Below, piece after piece: positions 22,662 to 34,726 of a DNA stretch of 64,000 nt (position 1 is its first letter; every line of letters begins with the position of its first letter). Made by a program: the position numbers and the translations under genes. The notes below the pieces were generated by a model. That model searched no databases. It was not told the DNA's origin and saw only the letters and a program-made list of their open reading frames with translations. Origin of the DNA: Camillea tinctor (lineage: Eukaryota > Ascomycota > Sordariomycetes > Xylariales > Xylariaceae); assembly GCA_022578605.1 (NCBI GenBank), contig MU394112.1:1-64000 (forward strand). Reading direction: 5' to 3'.

Positions 22662-24587
22662 TTACACAGAAAAACACCCCGCCAGCATAATCCCCGCCAG
22701 CGCCTCAGCAGGCGCATCCATCACCGCGCCGCGCATCGCGCTCAACCGCGCCTTCTGGCTGGTGGTCACGTCGGTGACCGTGTAGTTGAGCTCGCGCACG
22801 TCGCCGGAGGGCACGTGGACGGCGGGGGTAGCGCCGAGGATGACGCCGTGGCGGTCGAGGGCGGCGACGCGGGCGAACGTCGCGTTATTGTCGACGAAGA
22901 AGCCGGTCTCGAAGCCGGTGCGCGGCGAGCGCGCGACGACGCGGTCCCCGCCGTTGAGGGTGCGGATGTCGTCGGACATCAGCTGTTTTTGGGGGGGTAA
23001 CTTGTTAGTTTACTAACCTAGCATATACCTAGGTAGTGGGGATAAAGGGGGGGAAAGAGGAAATGCATACCAGAACCCACCGATCCACCTCCGTCGCCCC
23101 ATTCCACGAAACAAACACATACGCCCCCTTCGCCTGCCCGTCCTCCTCCGCCTTCACCACCGCCACACTCGGCCCCCACGTCGGCCTCCCCACCCACTCC
23201 GCCTTCCACGCGCGATACGCGATCACCGGCACGATCCCGTGGTCCATCGCGAGCACCTGCCCGCGCTGCACGTCCATCGCCAGGTCCCCCTCGGGCGTGT
23301 ACTCGGTGTACATGGGGTTCTGGCCCCAGGCGACGAGCACATTGCCCCCCGGTGTTCGTTGTACCCCACCCCGCGACGCGGAGATGATGCGCTGCGGGTG
23401 GCGCCACTCGTTCACGAGGCGCACCGTCATGGCGGCGAAGTCGAGCTCGAGCTCCACGCCGCGCGAGCAGGAGGCGGGCGCGCGCGTGCACCAGCCGTTG
23501 TGGATGTTGTGGTTGTCGAAGAGGGTGAGGCGCGGGGGCGAGGAGGAGGAGAAGCGCGCGTTGTGCTGCCAGTGGAAGTTGGCGCGGCCGGTGAAGTTGC
23601 CGCTCTCGTCGTCGAGGGGCGTGATGTCGCGGAATTGGTTGCGCTTGCCGCCGAGGACCCATTTGACGTGCCCGGTTTGGCCGTCGATGAGGATGATGGA
23701 GTGGAGGTGGCGGTAGCTGACGAGGAAGTCGCCGTCTTCGGTCTAGGGGAGTTGGTTAATTGTATAGCTCGGAAAGAGTGTAAACCCCTGAAGGCTGAGG
23801 AAAACGTTACTTTCTCGACACTGTTCATATGCCACATATCCGTCGGCCCGGGCAGTTCGAACACGCCCTCCCCGTGGACTGGCCAGAAGGAGTCCTCCAC
23901 GTTGAAGAAATCCCTAGTATTAAACTGGAACTTGACCTCGTTGGTCACCGGGTCGATCTCCTGAATATGATTGTTAATAATAGGCCCGGCGCCCGGCTCC
24001 CCTAGGCTCGTCAAATCGGCATCCTCCGCCGGCGAGACGATCAATACCACCGTGTTGTCGTGCGTGAGCATGGCTTCGTGGCTGTCGGGCGTGATCCCTG
24101 CTAGGTTGCCCTGCGGCCGCACCTCGTATATCGGCTGATACTGCTGGTTGTAGATGTGGACCGCGCCGCCGGCGAAGACGGCACACACGGGCTGGCCGAG
24201 AAACGTGTAAGTCCGGTGGGCTTGGGCATCGGGGAAGCGCTGATCGGCCCATATCAAGCTCAGGTCCTTGGACGAGATGATGCTGGGGCCGAAGCCGTCG
24301 TAGCCGCCGGTGATGAAGATGTACGGCGTTGGGTCTATCTTGTCCAGGTCGAGCTTGCTGACATGAAAGCGCGGGGCTTTGATGGGCGAAGAGAAGAACC
24401 CCTGAGCAGGCACGGAACCGAACTCACCCGCCTGGTAGGAAGGTAGATAAGTATGATGCGGTATATCAGCAGCAACCTCGATTATCAGTAGGCTATATAG
24501 AAGGAAGAGGTAAACGACGGCGTGAGCCGCTGTCAGCCTCGTTGTCTTCATTGAGAGGAAGGAGAAGAGGAAGCGCATCCCCGACAT
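22662..24587 (-). CDS. Arylsulfotransferase (ASST)-family protein, secreted or membrane-anchored
   Basis: Three exons: 24587-23811, 23742-23071 and 22982-22662, giving 589 residues. Residues about 13-40 are a hydrophobic signal or anchor (MKTTRLTAAHAVVYLFLLYS and following). The mature part shows the beta-propeller phrases of the fungal arylsulfotransferase family: FITGGYDGFGPSIIS, HEAMLTHDNTVVLI, IINNHIQEIDPVTNEVKFQF, DMWHMNSVEK, then across the splice TEDGDFLVSYRHLHSIILID and GGKRNQFRDITPLDDESGNF, and FDNHNIHNGWC. A hydrophobic C-terminus (LAGIMLAGCFSV) may be a weak anchor, and the last exon end is the least certain point. In bacteria ASST transfers sulfate between phenols; the fungal proteins' substrates are unknown. 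Intron 2 contains a copy of the TACCTAGGTA palindrome. The coding sequence is very GC-rich. Confidence 0.83.
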
Positions 24588-26307
24588 TGGCGTGACGACA
24601 ACATTCGAAACTCCGATGTTGCCATCGTGAGATCAGGAAAAGCGGCCAAAAACAGCGGCTAACCAATATTAAAAGGTAAAGAATAAGTGTGAAAGTAAAG
24701 GAGAAACCCAACCCAGTTCAACAGTCAGTATCCACCAAACAAGGAGTCCAGCCGCTGCGAAATAAGGTACATGCAATTACCATGGGAATGGGGACCTTGA
24801 TCGACGCGTGTAAGTGCACAAGTCCCACCGAAAGAACGGACGCCACGATGATCTAAGGCTGGCCTAGATCACTCCCGCCTCTTCGAATCCTTCTTTTTAG
24901 CTTCCATCGTAAAGGTCCGCGGGGGTTCATAATTATCGTATACTAACTTAGTTATAATGCACTATTCAGGTATGGTCATTATAGTGAGAATATGCCCAAC
25001 TATAGCGTATGGAAATATCATGAACTAGGTATTACTTGTGCATGTCTCCTCGTAACTGAGACAGGTTACTGCGTTGTATTTGCCCTAGATACCTAGTCAG
25101 TCACCAACGAGTCATTCTATAAGGAAAAGGCCCCTACGTAGTCGATTTCCAAATTGATCCCTGACGGAAAAGAAATAATTTGATAGATTGTCACCGTCAC
25201 TCATATTCGACCGTTTTAGTTGATAACTTATCGAAGCCAATTTCATAGTCTTGTAGTCTCTCCTAGTGAATCCTGGCTCAGTATTATATTTTGTTCCCTT
25301 TTCTCGCAAGTTATCGTGAGCTATGAAGACAATGATGGAGCACGCAACATGGGCTGAAAAAAACTTTACCACACATTAACATACGTAAACTGTGCACTGG
25401 TGACGTACTCTCTAATGAGGCGGGTTTCACCCTTTTTCTGTTTCCTCTTTATTTTGCCTTTATACTTGATTATATAGGTTAACCAAGTGGGAACCGTAAA
25501 CTCGGGTCGGTATCCTTCGCCTGGCGCCCCAGTACCGTGGTTGGAGGAAAGCCAAATTTGCGATTCCCACTTAAAATATAACGGGCACGGGACTCCGGGA
25601 TCGCAATCTTAAAATCTCTCGATCACCACCAGTAAAAGCGAATATATAGTGTAGTGTCGACATTGAGAACGCTACATATACATATAAAAGAAACATAATG
25701 GTGAGATTGGATATTTTAGCAGTCCTACCTCGGATGCGCCGCGGCAATACGTCACACACGTCACCCGATCTTCGGATCGGGCCGCATCTTGAATGGGTTG
25801 CAGCCGGCTAGGTACATCCGTAGCGGTGAGACTCGGAAAGTGATGACTTTTGCCATGCCGGATACTTACTTACATACGGAACCATCAAGATACCTAGTCC
25901 TCAAGTTTAAGGTAGGCAGTTACTGCAAGACACTTCAAAAACATACTGAAATACCCTATAAGGTCGACTTTTATAATATGATGCGGGTACCCAAGCTCGG
26001 ACAAGGTGCCTCGTGTTAATAATTTAAACACTGTTGACGTATCCTCGGTCCCGACTACATTGGTTAGATGGTCAAGTCTGACAGATAAGAATATGTTTAC
26101 CTTGGTACTATCCAAGGTTTTGGTAACTCTTTTGAAGAGATATATACGACATGTGTCACGCTCCGCGGAATTTCGCTATAGTTGGAGATAAACCCTAGGG
26201 AAAGAACTCACCCACCTTGCGTCACAGAATGCATATCGCTGAACTAGCGCTAGTACTGCTGCACGGTCGATATATATGGTGTTCAAGTCTGGTCTGATCT
26301 GATCTAT
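24588..26307. other. Intergenic, no supported gene
   Basis: About 1.7 kb between the ASST gene start and the 3' end of TSR3. Several 60-90 aa open frames (for example 25112-25372 and 25789-26019) lie here without start, splice or family support. No RNA gene was recognised. Confidence 0.55.
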
Positions 26308-27552
26308 TCACCATCTCTTGGATGCCGACGCGCCACCTGACGAGAATGTCCGGCTTGTGGTACTTGCCCTTGCTCTCTCCTTTTCGAGTTTGGCCAAGCC
26401 GACTCTGTCGGTGATGGGAGTGGCATCGATAATATTATCGAATGCATCGTTGCCGTCGTCCTCATCCCCATTATCCGAGTCTGGCTCTATATCGGAGTCT
26501 ACTTTAAATCGTTCGGGTTGGGGTGGGGGGATAGCCTGTGGTTTAGGTTTCCGGTCTGTGTCATCGGAGTTGGCGAAGGGTTTGGAGGCCAAGACTTTCC
26601 GGCGGATCTCTTCCATTTCCGCATCATCGTCGCTATCATCTGAAATATCGAACGGGTCTTTACTACTCTGTTTTTGGCCTTGATCACCAGTGTTTTCTCC
26701 GGGCTTCGGCCATTGAGCAGGTTTTTTGCCGAGATATATTCCATCGAGGCTCGCGTCATCGCCATCCTTTTCTCCATCTCCATCTTCGTCTTCATCCTCA
26801 TCCTCATCCTCGTCCTCGTCGTCGTCGTCTTCATCATCGGAGTCCACTAAAACTCTTCGATTGACATTTCCTCCCTTCCATAGATCGTCATCGTCGGCAT
26901 TATCCCGGCTTTCGGCGTGTTCCCGTTCTAGACGTTCCAACCATGCACTCTCTGTCTTCTTGATCTCTTCTTCGCTTGTACAAGCGGCGTACTTCTTAAG
27001 CAGCTTCGAGTTGATATTCAAAAAGGATTCCCCGTAGTTGAAGGGGCTCAGAGCCTGTTCGGCCCAATCGGGATGCCCACAGATATAGAAAGCGGCGGCT
27101 AGAGCCTCGACACAGTTCAGGCGGTAGGGTTTGCCGTAGTTGACGGTGTTGGCAGCAACCAGATAGGGTAGGAGACGTTCGCATTTACCACCGACTTTGC
27201 TCCATTGGATTTCCTGAGTCCTGGCCCAGGAGCATTCCACGACAGCTGCGCCGTACTGGTCCATGAGTTCCCTGTCGGCAGGGGATAGTGTGTGCTTCCC
27301 ATTGGGGGTGATGATGACGCCGTTGTGGCGCTGGCCAATGTGCAGTTCGCGCATGAGGCCTAGCTTGATCAGCTTCTTGCCAGAGCATCGCTTGGGGTCG
27401 CAGTGGTTCAAGTCCCAACAGGCAGCTTTGAAAGAAGGTTGTGACGAGGTTCCATTTTCGGTATCGTCTTCGGCTGGTCGTGGGCGAGCTCGAGGATTAT
27501 TGCTATTCTTCCCACCACGGAAGTTGTGTTTGTCTTTTTTATGGCGCACCAT
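26308..27552 (-). CDS. tsr3: 18S rRNA aminocarboxypropyltransferase Tsr3
   Basis: An intronless gene of 414 residues. Residues 40-215 contain the Tsr3 signature: FKAACWDLNHCDPKRCSGKK, LIKLGLMRELHIGQRHNGVI, LSPADRELMDQYGAAVVECS, ERLLPYLVAANTVNYGKPYR, LNCVEALAAAFYICGHPDWA and FNYGESFLNINSKLLKKYA. Tsr3 transfers the aminocarboxypropyl group from S-adenosylmethionine to the hypermodified pseudouridine of 18S rRNA, a late cytoplasmic step in 40S maturation. The C-terminal half is a long acidic, low-complexity tail (runs of Asp and Glu, about 240-290 and 355-385), common in fungal orthologues but long here. It is divergent from the GGA gene, about 960 bp away. Confidence 0.95.
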   Translation of the reverse strand: MVRHKKDKHNFRGGKNSNNPRARPRPAEDDTENGTSSQPSFKAACWDLNHCDPKRCSGKKLIKLGLMRELHIGQRHNGVIITPNGKHTLSPADRELMDQYGAAVVECSWARTQEIQWSKVGGKCERLLPYLVAANTVNYGKPYRLNCVEALAAAFYICGHPDWAEQALSPFNYGESFLNINSKLLKKYAACTSEEEIKKTESAWLERLEREHAESRDNADDDDLWKGGNVNRRVLVDSDDEDDDDEDEDEDEDEDEDGDGEKDGDDASLDGIYLGKKPAQWPKPGENTGDQGQKQSSKDPFDISDDSDDDAEMEEIRRKVLASKPFANSDDTDRKPKPQAIPPPQPERFKVDSDIEPDSDNGDEDDGNDAFDNIIDATPITDRVGLAKLEKERARASTTSRTFSSGGASASKRW

Positions 27553-28512
27553 TTTTTATAAATTATTTCTGGTATATTATAATCTGGTGATATTGCAATG
27601 GAATTGTTGAAGTAAAGGAAGATTAAGCAGCGAGATATTGTAGTGTAAGTGATAGTGGGTAGAATGTCAGGTGTGTAGGTTAGTAGGTTGTAAAGTCAAT
27701 GAATGCTAAAAAGAAATACTAAGCCTGACGTGGGGTAACTTGAATAGAAGGTTCAAGTCTGGTTTGTCCTTGCTCGTCCTGTCAACTTTGAATCTCTTGT
27801 TTGCGACGGACACGCTAATAATCCGTGCCGTGCCCCTCGCTCTTCAACTTAGAAGTGCCTGCCTTGCCAGGCTTGCCCAGGTCCCAGGATAAGGTCCCAG
27901 GATAAGGTCCCTCCTCCCCCTAATGAAGTCTTATGTAATGAATACATACTACATACATACTTTTTTGGACACATGTACAGTTACTTCTAACCGTTGTATC
28001 TACGTACTAGGTATTCCACCCTGATAACCTCCCACATTACGTATAAAGGTACCACTTCTATTTCTACCAACTACATCACCTAAAATTACATTTGAGCTGC
28101 AGCCTGCCGGTCTGCCGGTCACTCACTGAAGTCCCCTCAGGTCCTTCCCCCCCTAGGTTCCCCCCTCTAAAAAGTATTGGACACAATCAAATCATCGTCA
28201 ACAACTTCTTTTCTAGCAACTTCTCCACTATCAGCTCTTGTGCCACTTTGCCAATTCTCAACTCAACATAACATCCTCTTGGGCAAAAGTCGTCGGGGGC
28301 CCTGCTGTGCCGGACCCACGAACCTACACCAGAATTCTACAACATCTAAATTGAGGTTGTTGTCTTGTCATCCTTATTATCGCCGCCATCATCTTCAACA
28401 TCATCGTCAATCATTACTTGGGATATGTCCGTAGCTTCACCGAGCACGTAGTGCCTTGCACCCTTTCTCTCCCTCTGATATTCCCGCTTTGCGATAACCG
28501 CTGTCGCCCTTC
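27553..28512. promoter_or_regulatory. Divergent promoter region tsr3 / GGA
   Basis: A 960-bp region between two back-to-back housekeeping genes. It contains a perfect 13-bp tandem duplication GTCCCAGGATAAG (27881-27893 and 27894-27906) and a short CTGCCGGT duplication near 28105. The last 350 bp are C/T-rich, as expected for a fungal 5' leader. Confidence 0.5.
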
Positions 28513-30687
28513 ATGGAGGCCGCTTCTGCCCGTGCCGCGGCAAGGAACCGCTGGGACGAGATCGGTTACCCTCGACCCTCCCAGCTGCAGCGCTTCATCG
28601 CGAGTGCTTGCAGCCCCGAGAATTACGAGCCCAATCTTGCACTCAACCTCGAGATATCCGACCTCATCAACAGCAAGAAAGGTTCTGCTCCACGCGAAGC
28701 TGCCGTCGATATTGTTAAGTACATCAACTCGCGCAACCCCAATGTTGGACTCCTGGCTCTCAATCTCCTCGACATATGCGTCAAGAATTGCGGATACCCA
28801 TTTCATCTTCAGATCAGCACCAAGGAGTTCCTCAACGAGCTTGTCCGGCGCTTTCCTGAGAGACCCCCCATTCGATATACCCGTGTCCAGTCCAAGATCC
28901 TCGAGGCCATTGAAGAATGGAGGAGCACCATATGCGAAACGAGCCGTTATCGGGAGGACCTGGGCTTCATCCGGGATATGCATCGCCTGTTGAGTTACAA
29001 AGGATACCATTTTCCCGAGGTTAGGAAGGATGATGCTGCTGTTTTGAACCCGAGTGATGTAAGTCAAGCCTTGTACAAATGTTGCAGTGCGCTTGGGAAG
29101 TTAATAACATATCTACCCAGAACTTGAAATCTGCCGAAGAAATGGAAGAGGAAGAACGAGAGGCGCAATCTGCCAAGCTGCAGGAGCTAATACGGCGAGG
29201 CACCCCCGAGGATCTACAGGAGGCCAATCGACTTATGAAGATCATGGCCGGCTACGACACGAGGACTAAGACGGATTACCGCGCAAAGGCTGCCGAGGAG
29301 GTCGGCAAGATCCAAGCCAAGGCTCGATTGTTGGAGGAACGGTTGGCCGCTTTCAAGCCAGGAGATACCATGACTGACGGCGATGTCTTTGAAGAGTTGG
29401 CCGCCTCGCTCCAGAGTGCCCAACCCAAGATACAGAAGATGTGCGAGGAGGAGTCTGATGACCATGAAGCCGTGGCTAAGCTGTTCGAAATTAACGATAG
29501 TATACATCGAACCGTCGAGCGGTGGAAGCTTCTCAAGAAGGGTGACATCGAGGGTGCTAATAGGCTGGCTGAAGGGGCGCCCATACCGTCGTCATCCACA
29601 GCTCCTGGGAAATCTACCTCGGCTATGAACGAGCTTTCATTGATTGATTTCGACGCCGATGCTAATGCCAATGCGGCTGGTAATTCCAATGGCACAAGCA
29701 GTAATGCCGGCTCAAGTTCACAAGCTGGTGGAATAGAGAACGACCTGTTGGGGTTATCGTTGGGTGACAGTGGTGGAAGCTTCGGTCAAGGAGGTGGAAT
29801 CTCTCTTGGATTCGGAGCCAACCAAAGTTCGTCAACCCCAAATTTCTCTCGTAGTATTTATCTATTGCTTCTAACTAACCGTTTTTTAGACGTACCAGGA
29901 CCTGCGCTATTATCATCCATGACACAAAACAGCAGCGCCAAAGGACGTACTCCTTCTCCTACCCCCCCACCCTTTTCCCCCTTTTCCGGATTTGTCTCGC
30001 AACCCTCGAGTTCTCAATCCAACACCCCCAAACCCGCAGCAGGCCAGTTCGCCGCATTCTCACAGCCACCGTCACAGAAGTCCAGCGACCCCTTTGCCGC
30101 ACTTGCTTCACCTCAGTTCTCATCTAAGCCTTCCACGCCTAAGCCAGCTGCTACGACTCCTGCTGCCCCGGCCCCAGCTAATAACGATGACGACGAGTGG
30201 TCATTTTCTTCTGCTCTGCCACCGGAAGCCCCTTCACTCCCCAAGGAGCAAACCCTAACCATAAAGGAAGGACCCTTACAGATACTCATGAAGGCCACCC
30301 GGTCGCCCCAAGCACCCGCTGCCCTCGCATTGCTCATCAGCTTCTCCAACAACACCCCCCAGCCCATAAGCAACCTCCATTTTGAGCTAGCGGTAACGAA
30401 GGTAAGCCCTCCCCCCCCCCTCACCCCTTTAACCTTTTTTTTATGTGTCACTCGACACTGACATGCCTTTGTTCCAGGGCTTCGAACTGCAACTCCAGCC
30501 GCAGACGGGTCGCGCCCTGCAGCCCAACCAGAAGCACGGCGTTACGCAGGCTATCCAGGTGTGGTACGCCGGGGACCGCACTAAGCGCGTCGAAAGCGTC
30601 AAGCTGAGGTGGCGCGTGAGATACATGCTGGGACCCAACGATGCGATGAGTGAGATGGGTGAGGTTCCTGAGTTTAGTCTTGCGTAA
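28513..30687 (+). CDS. GGA-type clathrin adaptor (VHS-GAT-GAE)
   Basis: Four exons: 28513-29058, 29121-29826, 29890-30401 and 30478-30687, 657 residues. Intron 2 is uncertain: a GTTCGT donor at 29827 gives a normal 63-nt intron, while GTAGTA at 29851 would give 39 nt; both keep the frame. The N-terminal VHS domain (about 10-150) has NYEPNLALNLEISDLINSKK and NVGLLALNLLDICVKNCGYP. The GAT domain (about 190-310) is helical with LQELIRRGTPEDLQEANRLM and RTKTDYRAKAAEEVGKIQAK. A Ser/Pro/Gln-rich hinge follows. The C-terminal GAE ear (about 530-657) has LALLISFSNNTPQPISNLHF and WYAGDRTKRVESVKLRWRV. GGAs sort cargo at the trans-Golgi with Arf1 and clathrin. Whether it is the Gga1 or Gga2 orthologue is not resolved. 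Confidence 0.93.
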
Positions 30688-31910
30688 GGAGGGAAGTAAA
30701 AGCGGGGAAAGGATATTATTATTCTTTTTTTTAAGCTTTGAAACTTTTTAAAAACTTGAATTAAATGATGAAAATGAGTTAGGAAGGAAGAGGGATGGGT
30801 ATTACTACATTAGCGTTGCCAAGAGAAAGAAGAAGAAGAAAAGAGAGAAACTGTGAATAGTGCTTCCTAAGATGAAGTATTTGATGCATGGCCTTGCGTT
30901 CTTGTGTTGTCTTGCTAGGAGGGGTTGAAAGGGAAGGGAAGGGAAGGGAAAATAAAGAGTGGGTGAAGGATGGGAAAAGGGGCAAAGTGGTAGGTAGTAG
31001 GGATGAGGCGGGGGGGAGTACTCAAGGTTTCTAAAGCAAGCGAAGAAGGATAGAAATGAGAGAGAGAGAAGAAAAAAGAAGATGGAGATGAGATGAATAT
31101 AAAGATGATGATGATGAGAAAAAAGACCAAGACTAGATAAAACATGGTTTTTTTTTTCGTGACATGAGTGAAAGTTTTTCAATTCTAGTGGTAGTATTGT
31201 TGTCCGTGTGTGTACATTGTTATACCGCCGTGGGGAGATACTTAACCTACCTTCCTCCTCTTTTCTTTTAAACTATTGCCTCAGGGTAAGGGGCAGGGGA
31301 GACGATAGATAGGGAGGGTGAGTGGGCTATGGCTCGTCAGCTCGCCTACATGTAAAACTCTAAGCAACATACCGTGTAAACTAACCTACCTAGTCTATAG
31401 TTATAAAATAGAGCGAGTGAGTATGAGAGAATGTAAATAAGTACGTATGATAAGGCAAGGCAAAGTCAGGTCAGGTTATATAACAGTAGTAGGAGGGGTC
31501 TATATACTAGAGCTATAACATTGAATGTCCTATACCATTGCGTATTTTCATTCCCTATTCCTACCCCATGTCGATATGTCCATCCATCCATCCATCCATC
31601 CATCCACTTTCAAGTACCTAACCAATAGGTAGTGGTTTAGGTCATACATATTATGTACATTCCTCATTTCCTCCCCTCTTACCCCCTTTTAGCCTAACTT
31701 ACGTCCCTTATATGTTCATTCATCACCCTTTTTGTATATATACCACCATTTTTCTCTCCTTTCTACCTCACCACCCCATCTCTTGTCATCCCTTTTCTCT
31801 TCCTAAGCTATATATTGTATTGTAAATGGAGTGTATAATGATCTGAGATGCGATATGCAAGTGGTCCTATATCCCACTACCTTTCATTCCCCACTCCCAA
31901 CCCTACACGC
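30688..31910. other. Convergent intergenic region with simple repeats
   Basis: The 3' ends of GGA (plus) and mitochondrial IF2 (minus) face each other here. The DNA is simple-sequence rich: purine-rich runs (AGGGAAGGGAAGGGAA near 30930; GAGAGAGAGAAGAAAAAAG near 31055) and a CCAT tetranucleotide array (about 31578-31605). No gene was seen; the open frames within are low-complexity chance ORFs. Confidence 0.6.
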
Positions 31911-34685
31911 TCAGCCCCTCCAGTCCTTTGTGTCCCCCAACGATCTCTTGGTGATGATCTCCTCGTATGCCTGTATCGTGTCTCCGACCTCTATGTCCTG
32001 GAAATTCTCGAAGCCCATGCCGCATTCCGCACCCTTTTGCATCTCCATCATGTCCTTCTTGTGGTGCTTCAGCGTCTCGAGCTTGCCTATTTTGCGGGAG
32101 ATTATCACATTAGCAAAGGAACAAAAAAAAGGCTCATATCCTTCACGAAAAAGAGAAATATAAAAAGATGTAAATGAAGACTCACCTTTGAAAATTTCCT
32201 CGTTCCTCCTCAAAATCTTATACAAGCTGCCCTTCGCTATGGTTCCGTTGCGTATCCTGCACCCGGCAATATTCTTATAAAAGCGCTTGTGCGTGTTGAT
32301 CGGGAAGATCTGCATCACTTCCGCCTCGCCCAGCACATGCACTGACACATCGGGCGCGAGCTCCCGGCTGAGCAACGCCATCACGTCGTCCACGAGGTGG
32401 TAAATCACATTGTGGTCGAGGATCTTCACCCCTTGCTCCTCGGCCAGACGCGTCACGTGTCCCGGTGTCGTGGTCGCGAAGTTGACGATAGTCGACCCCG
32501 ACGTCGCCGCGTGTTCCACGTCGGATTCACTGACGGGCCCTGTCGCTGAGCGCAGTACTCGTGGTTGCACCTCGTGATTGCCGATCTCAAGGATCGCTGC
32601 GCACACAGCCTCGACCGATCCATGCACGTCGCCCTTGACCACGAAGTTGACGATCTTAGGACCACTACTCTCGGCGGCAGCCTCCTCATCCTCAGCCTCT
32701 TCATATTCTTCTTCTTTTCTCTTTTCGCGTGCGCGCTTTTCCTGTTGAATTCTACGTGCCTCCGCAATGGTCTCGTGGGCAGCAGCATCCTTCTCTCGTT
32801 CGCGGAGGCCCTGGCGGTATTCCACAGCGTCCTTGGCCCTACCTTCATTAGGTGCCTGGATCACTTGGTCACCTGCTGCTGGGAGATCTTTCCACCCTAA
32901 GATCTCCACCGGAGTCCCGGGTGGCGCTTCATGAACGACAACACCTGCTTCGTTACGGAGTTGTCGGATCTTGGCCCATGTGACCCCTGCCGCGATGTAA
33001 TCACCGGTTCTCAATGTGCCTCGCTTGACCAGGACAGTGGCTACTTTGCCAATAAGCTTTAGACTACTTTCCAGAATCCATCCTTCGGCTTGACCATCCA
33101 CTTCGGCTCGGTGATCCAAGATTTCAGAGAGGGTGAGGATGGCTTCTTCGAGATCCTCCATGCCCTGGCCGGTCTTTCCGCTGACACAAATGGCTTGAAC
33201 GTCTCCGCCGAAATCCTCGATTTCGACACCGGCTGCGGCAAGATCGGATTTGACCCTGTCGATGGAGGCGCCATCTGCGTCTATCTTATTAATCGCTACA
33301 ATGATAGGAACCTTCGCAGCTTGAGAGTGTTTTATTGCCTCGAGTGTCTGGGGCTTGACGCTATCATCTGCGGCAACGACCAGTACGACGATATCGGTCA
33401 CGTATGCACCCCTTTGTCGCATGGTCAAGAAAGCAGCATGGCCGGGGGTATCGAGGAAAGTAATAGCCTTTCCTGACGAGAGAGTCACTGAGAAGGCACC
33501 GATATGCTGCGTGATCCCGCCATGTTCCTGCGCTACTATGGAGGATTTGCGAAGGTAATCAAGAAGCGTTGTTTTCCCGTGATCTACGTGACCCATGATG
33601 GTAACAACTGGCGGTCGCGGAGGCAGAACTGACATATCCTCGGGCGGGGGACGGGGTTTGAGATCTCGGTCCCCTCCGGACTCCACAGTCGGCTCATATC
33701 CGTACTCTTGCGCGACTAGGGCCGCAGTCTCTCCGGCCATGAGGCTGTCTAATGTCACATTCTCGAATCCTAGCTCACCCAGTTGCACTAGAAACTCATC
33801 GGGCTTGATTTTCAGGGCACTAGCCAGTGCGTTGACAGTGAGGAGTTCCGGTATTAGAATTGGGGTTGGCCCAGTCTTCTCAGCTTTGCGCTGTTCTTTG
33901 CGCTGTTTCTTTAAGAGCAGTTCCTGTTGGTAATCGTAGTCTTCATCAGCGCCTCCGTAGTGGTCGTCTTCCATTTCATAGCCAGACCTCCGATTGTGGC
34001 GCTTAGTATTATTATTTTTCTTGCGTGCCTTTCTCGCGTTTTCTTTTTTCAGCTGCTCCTCCTCCAACTCTTGGGCTTTCTTCTTTTTAGCTAAGATTTC
34101 ATCACTGGAGTCAAGTTCCTCCGTTTTTGATTCTGCCGCTTTGGAGTCCGGTTCCTCGGTGCTCAGTTGTTTAGTAGATGTCTCTTGGGGAGCGGTGTTT
34201 CTGGGTTTTGCTTCGAGGGAATCGAATTCACGACCCCAATCATGATCAGGGGCGATGACCTGCGGCTTGGCCGGGGGAATTGTTACTTTAGGTACTTCAG
34301 GCTTTACTGATATAGAATTCCAAAAGTCATCTGGATTAGATACCGTGGGTTTAACTCTCCTTGACATTGAACCCCAGACACCGGTTGTCGGGTTCGTCTT
34401 TATATCGTTGAGTGAAGGGGGCGGTGCCGCAACATTCGCGCTCGGTTTTGCGCTCTGGTTTCCATTCTTAATTCGATCTATAATATGTGCGGTCCGCGGA
34501 CTGTATTGTAGTGCAGATTGACCCATACTACCCCAGGATGATGAAGAGGAAGAAGGAAAGGAAGAGGGAGGGGAAGATGGAGCGGGGGCGGAATTGGCAG
34601 TGGCAGTAGCAGTAGCAGTAGCAGTAGCAGTAACAGTAGCAGTAGGAGTGGACGTATGAGTAGGAGTAGAGGTAAGAGTAGATGT

Positions 34686-34726
<41 letters not shown>

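Noticed and set aside
23239..23964. 241-codon plus-strand frame in the ASST gene
   Set aside because: Antisense shadow with Val/Glu/Arg bias; it crosses a real intron of the minus-strand gene.
31578..31605. CCAT tetranucleotide array considered as a CRISPR-like or telomere-like repeat
   Set aside because: Short perfect microsatellite without spacers; it lies in a convergent intergenic region.
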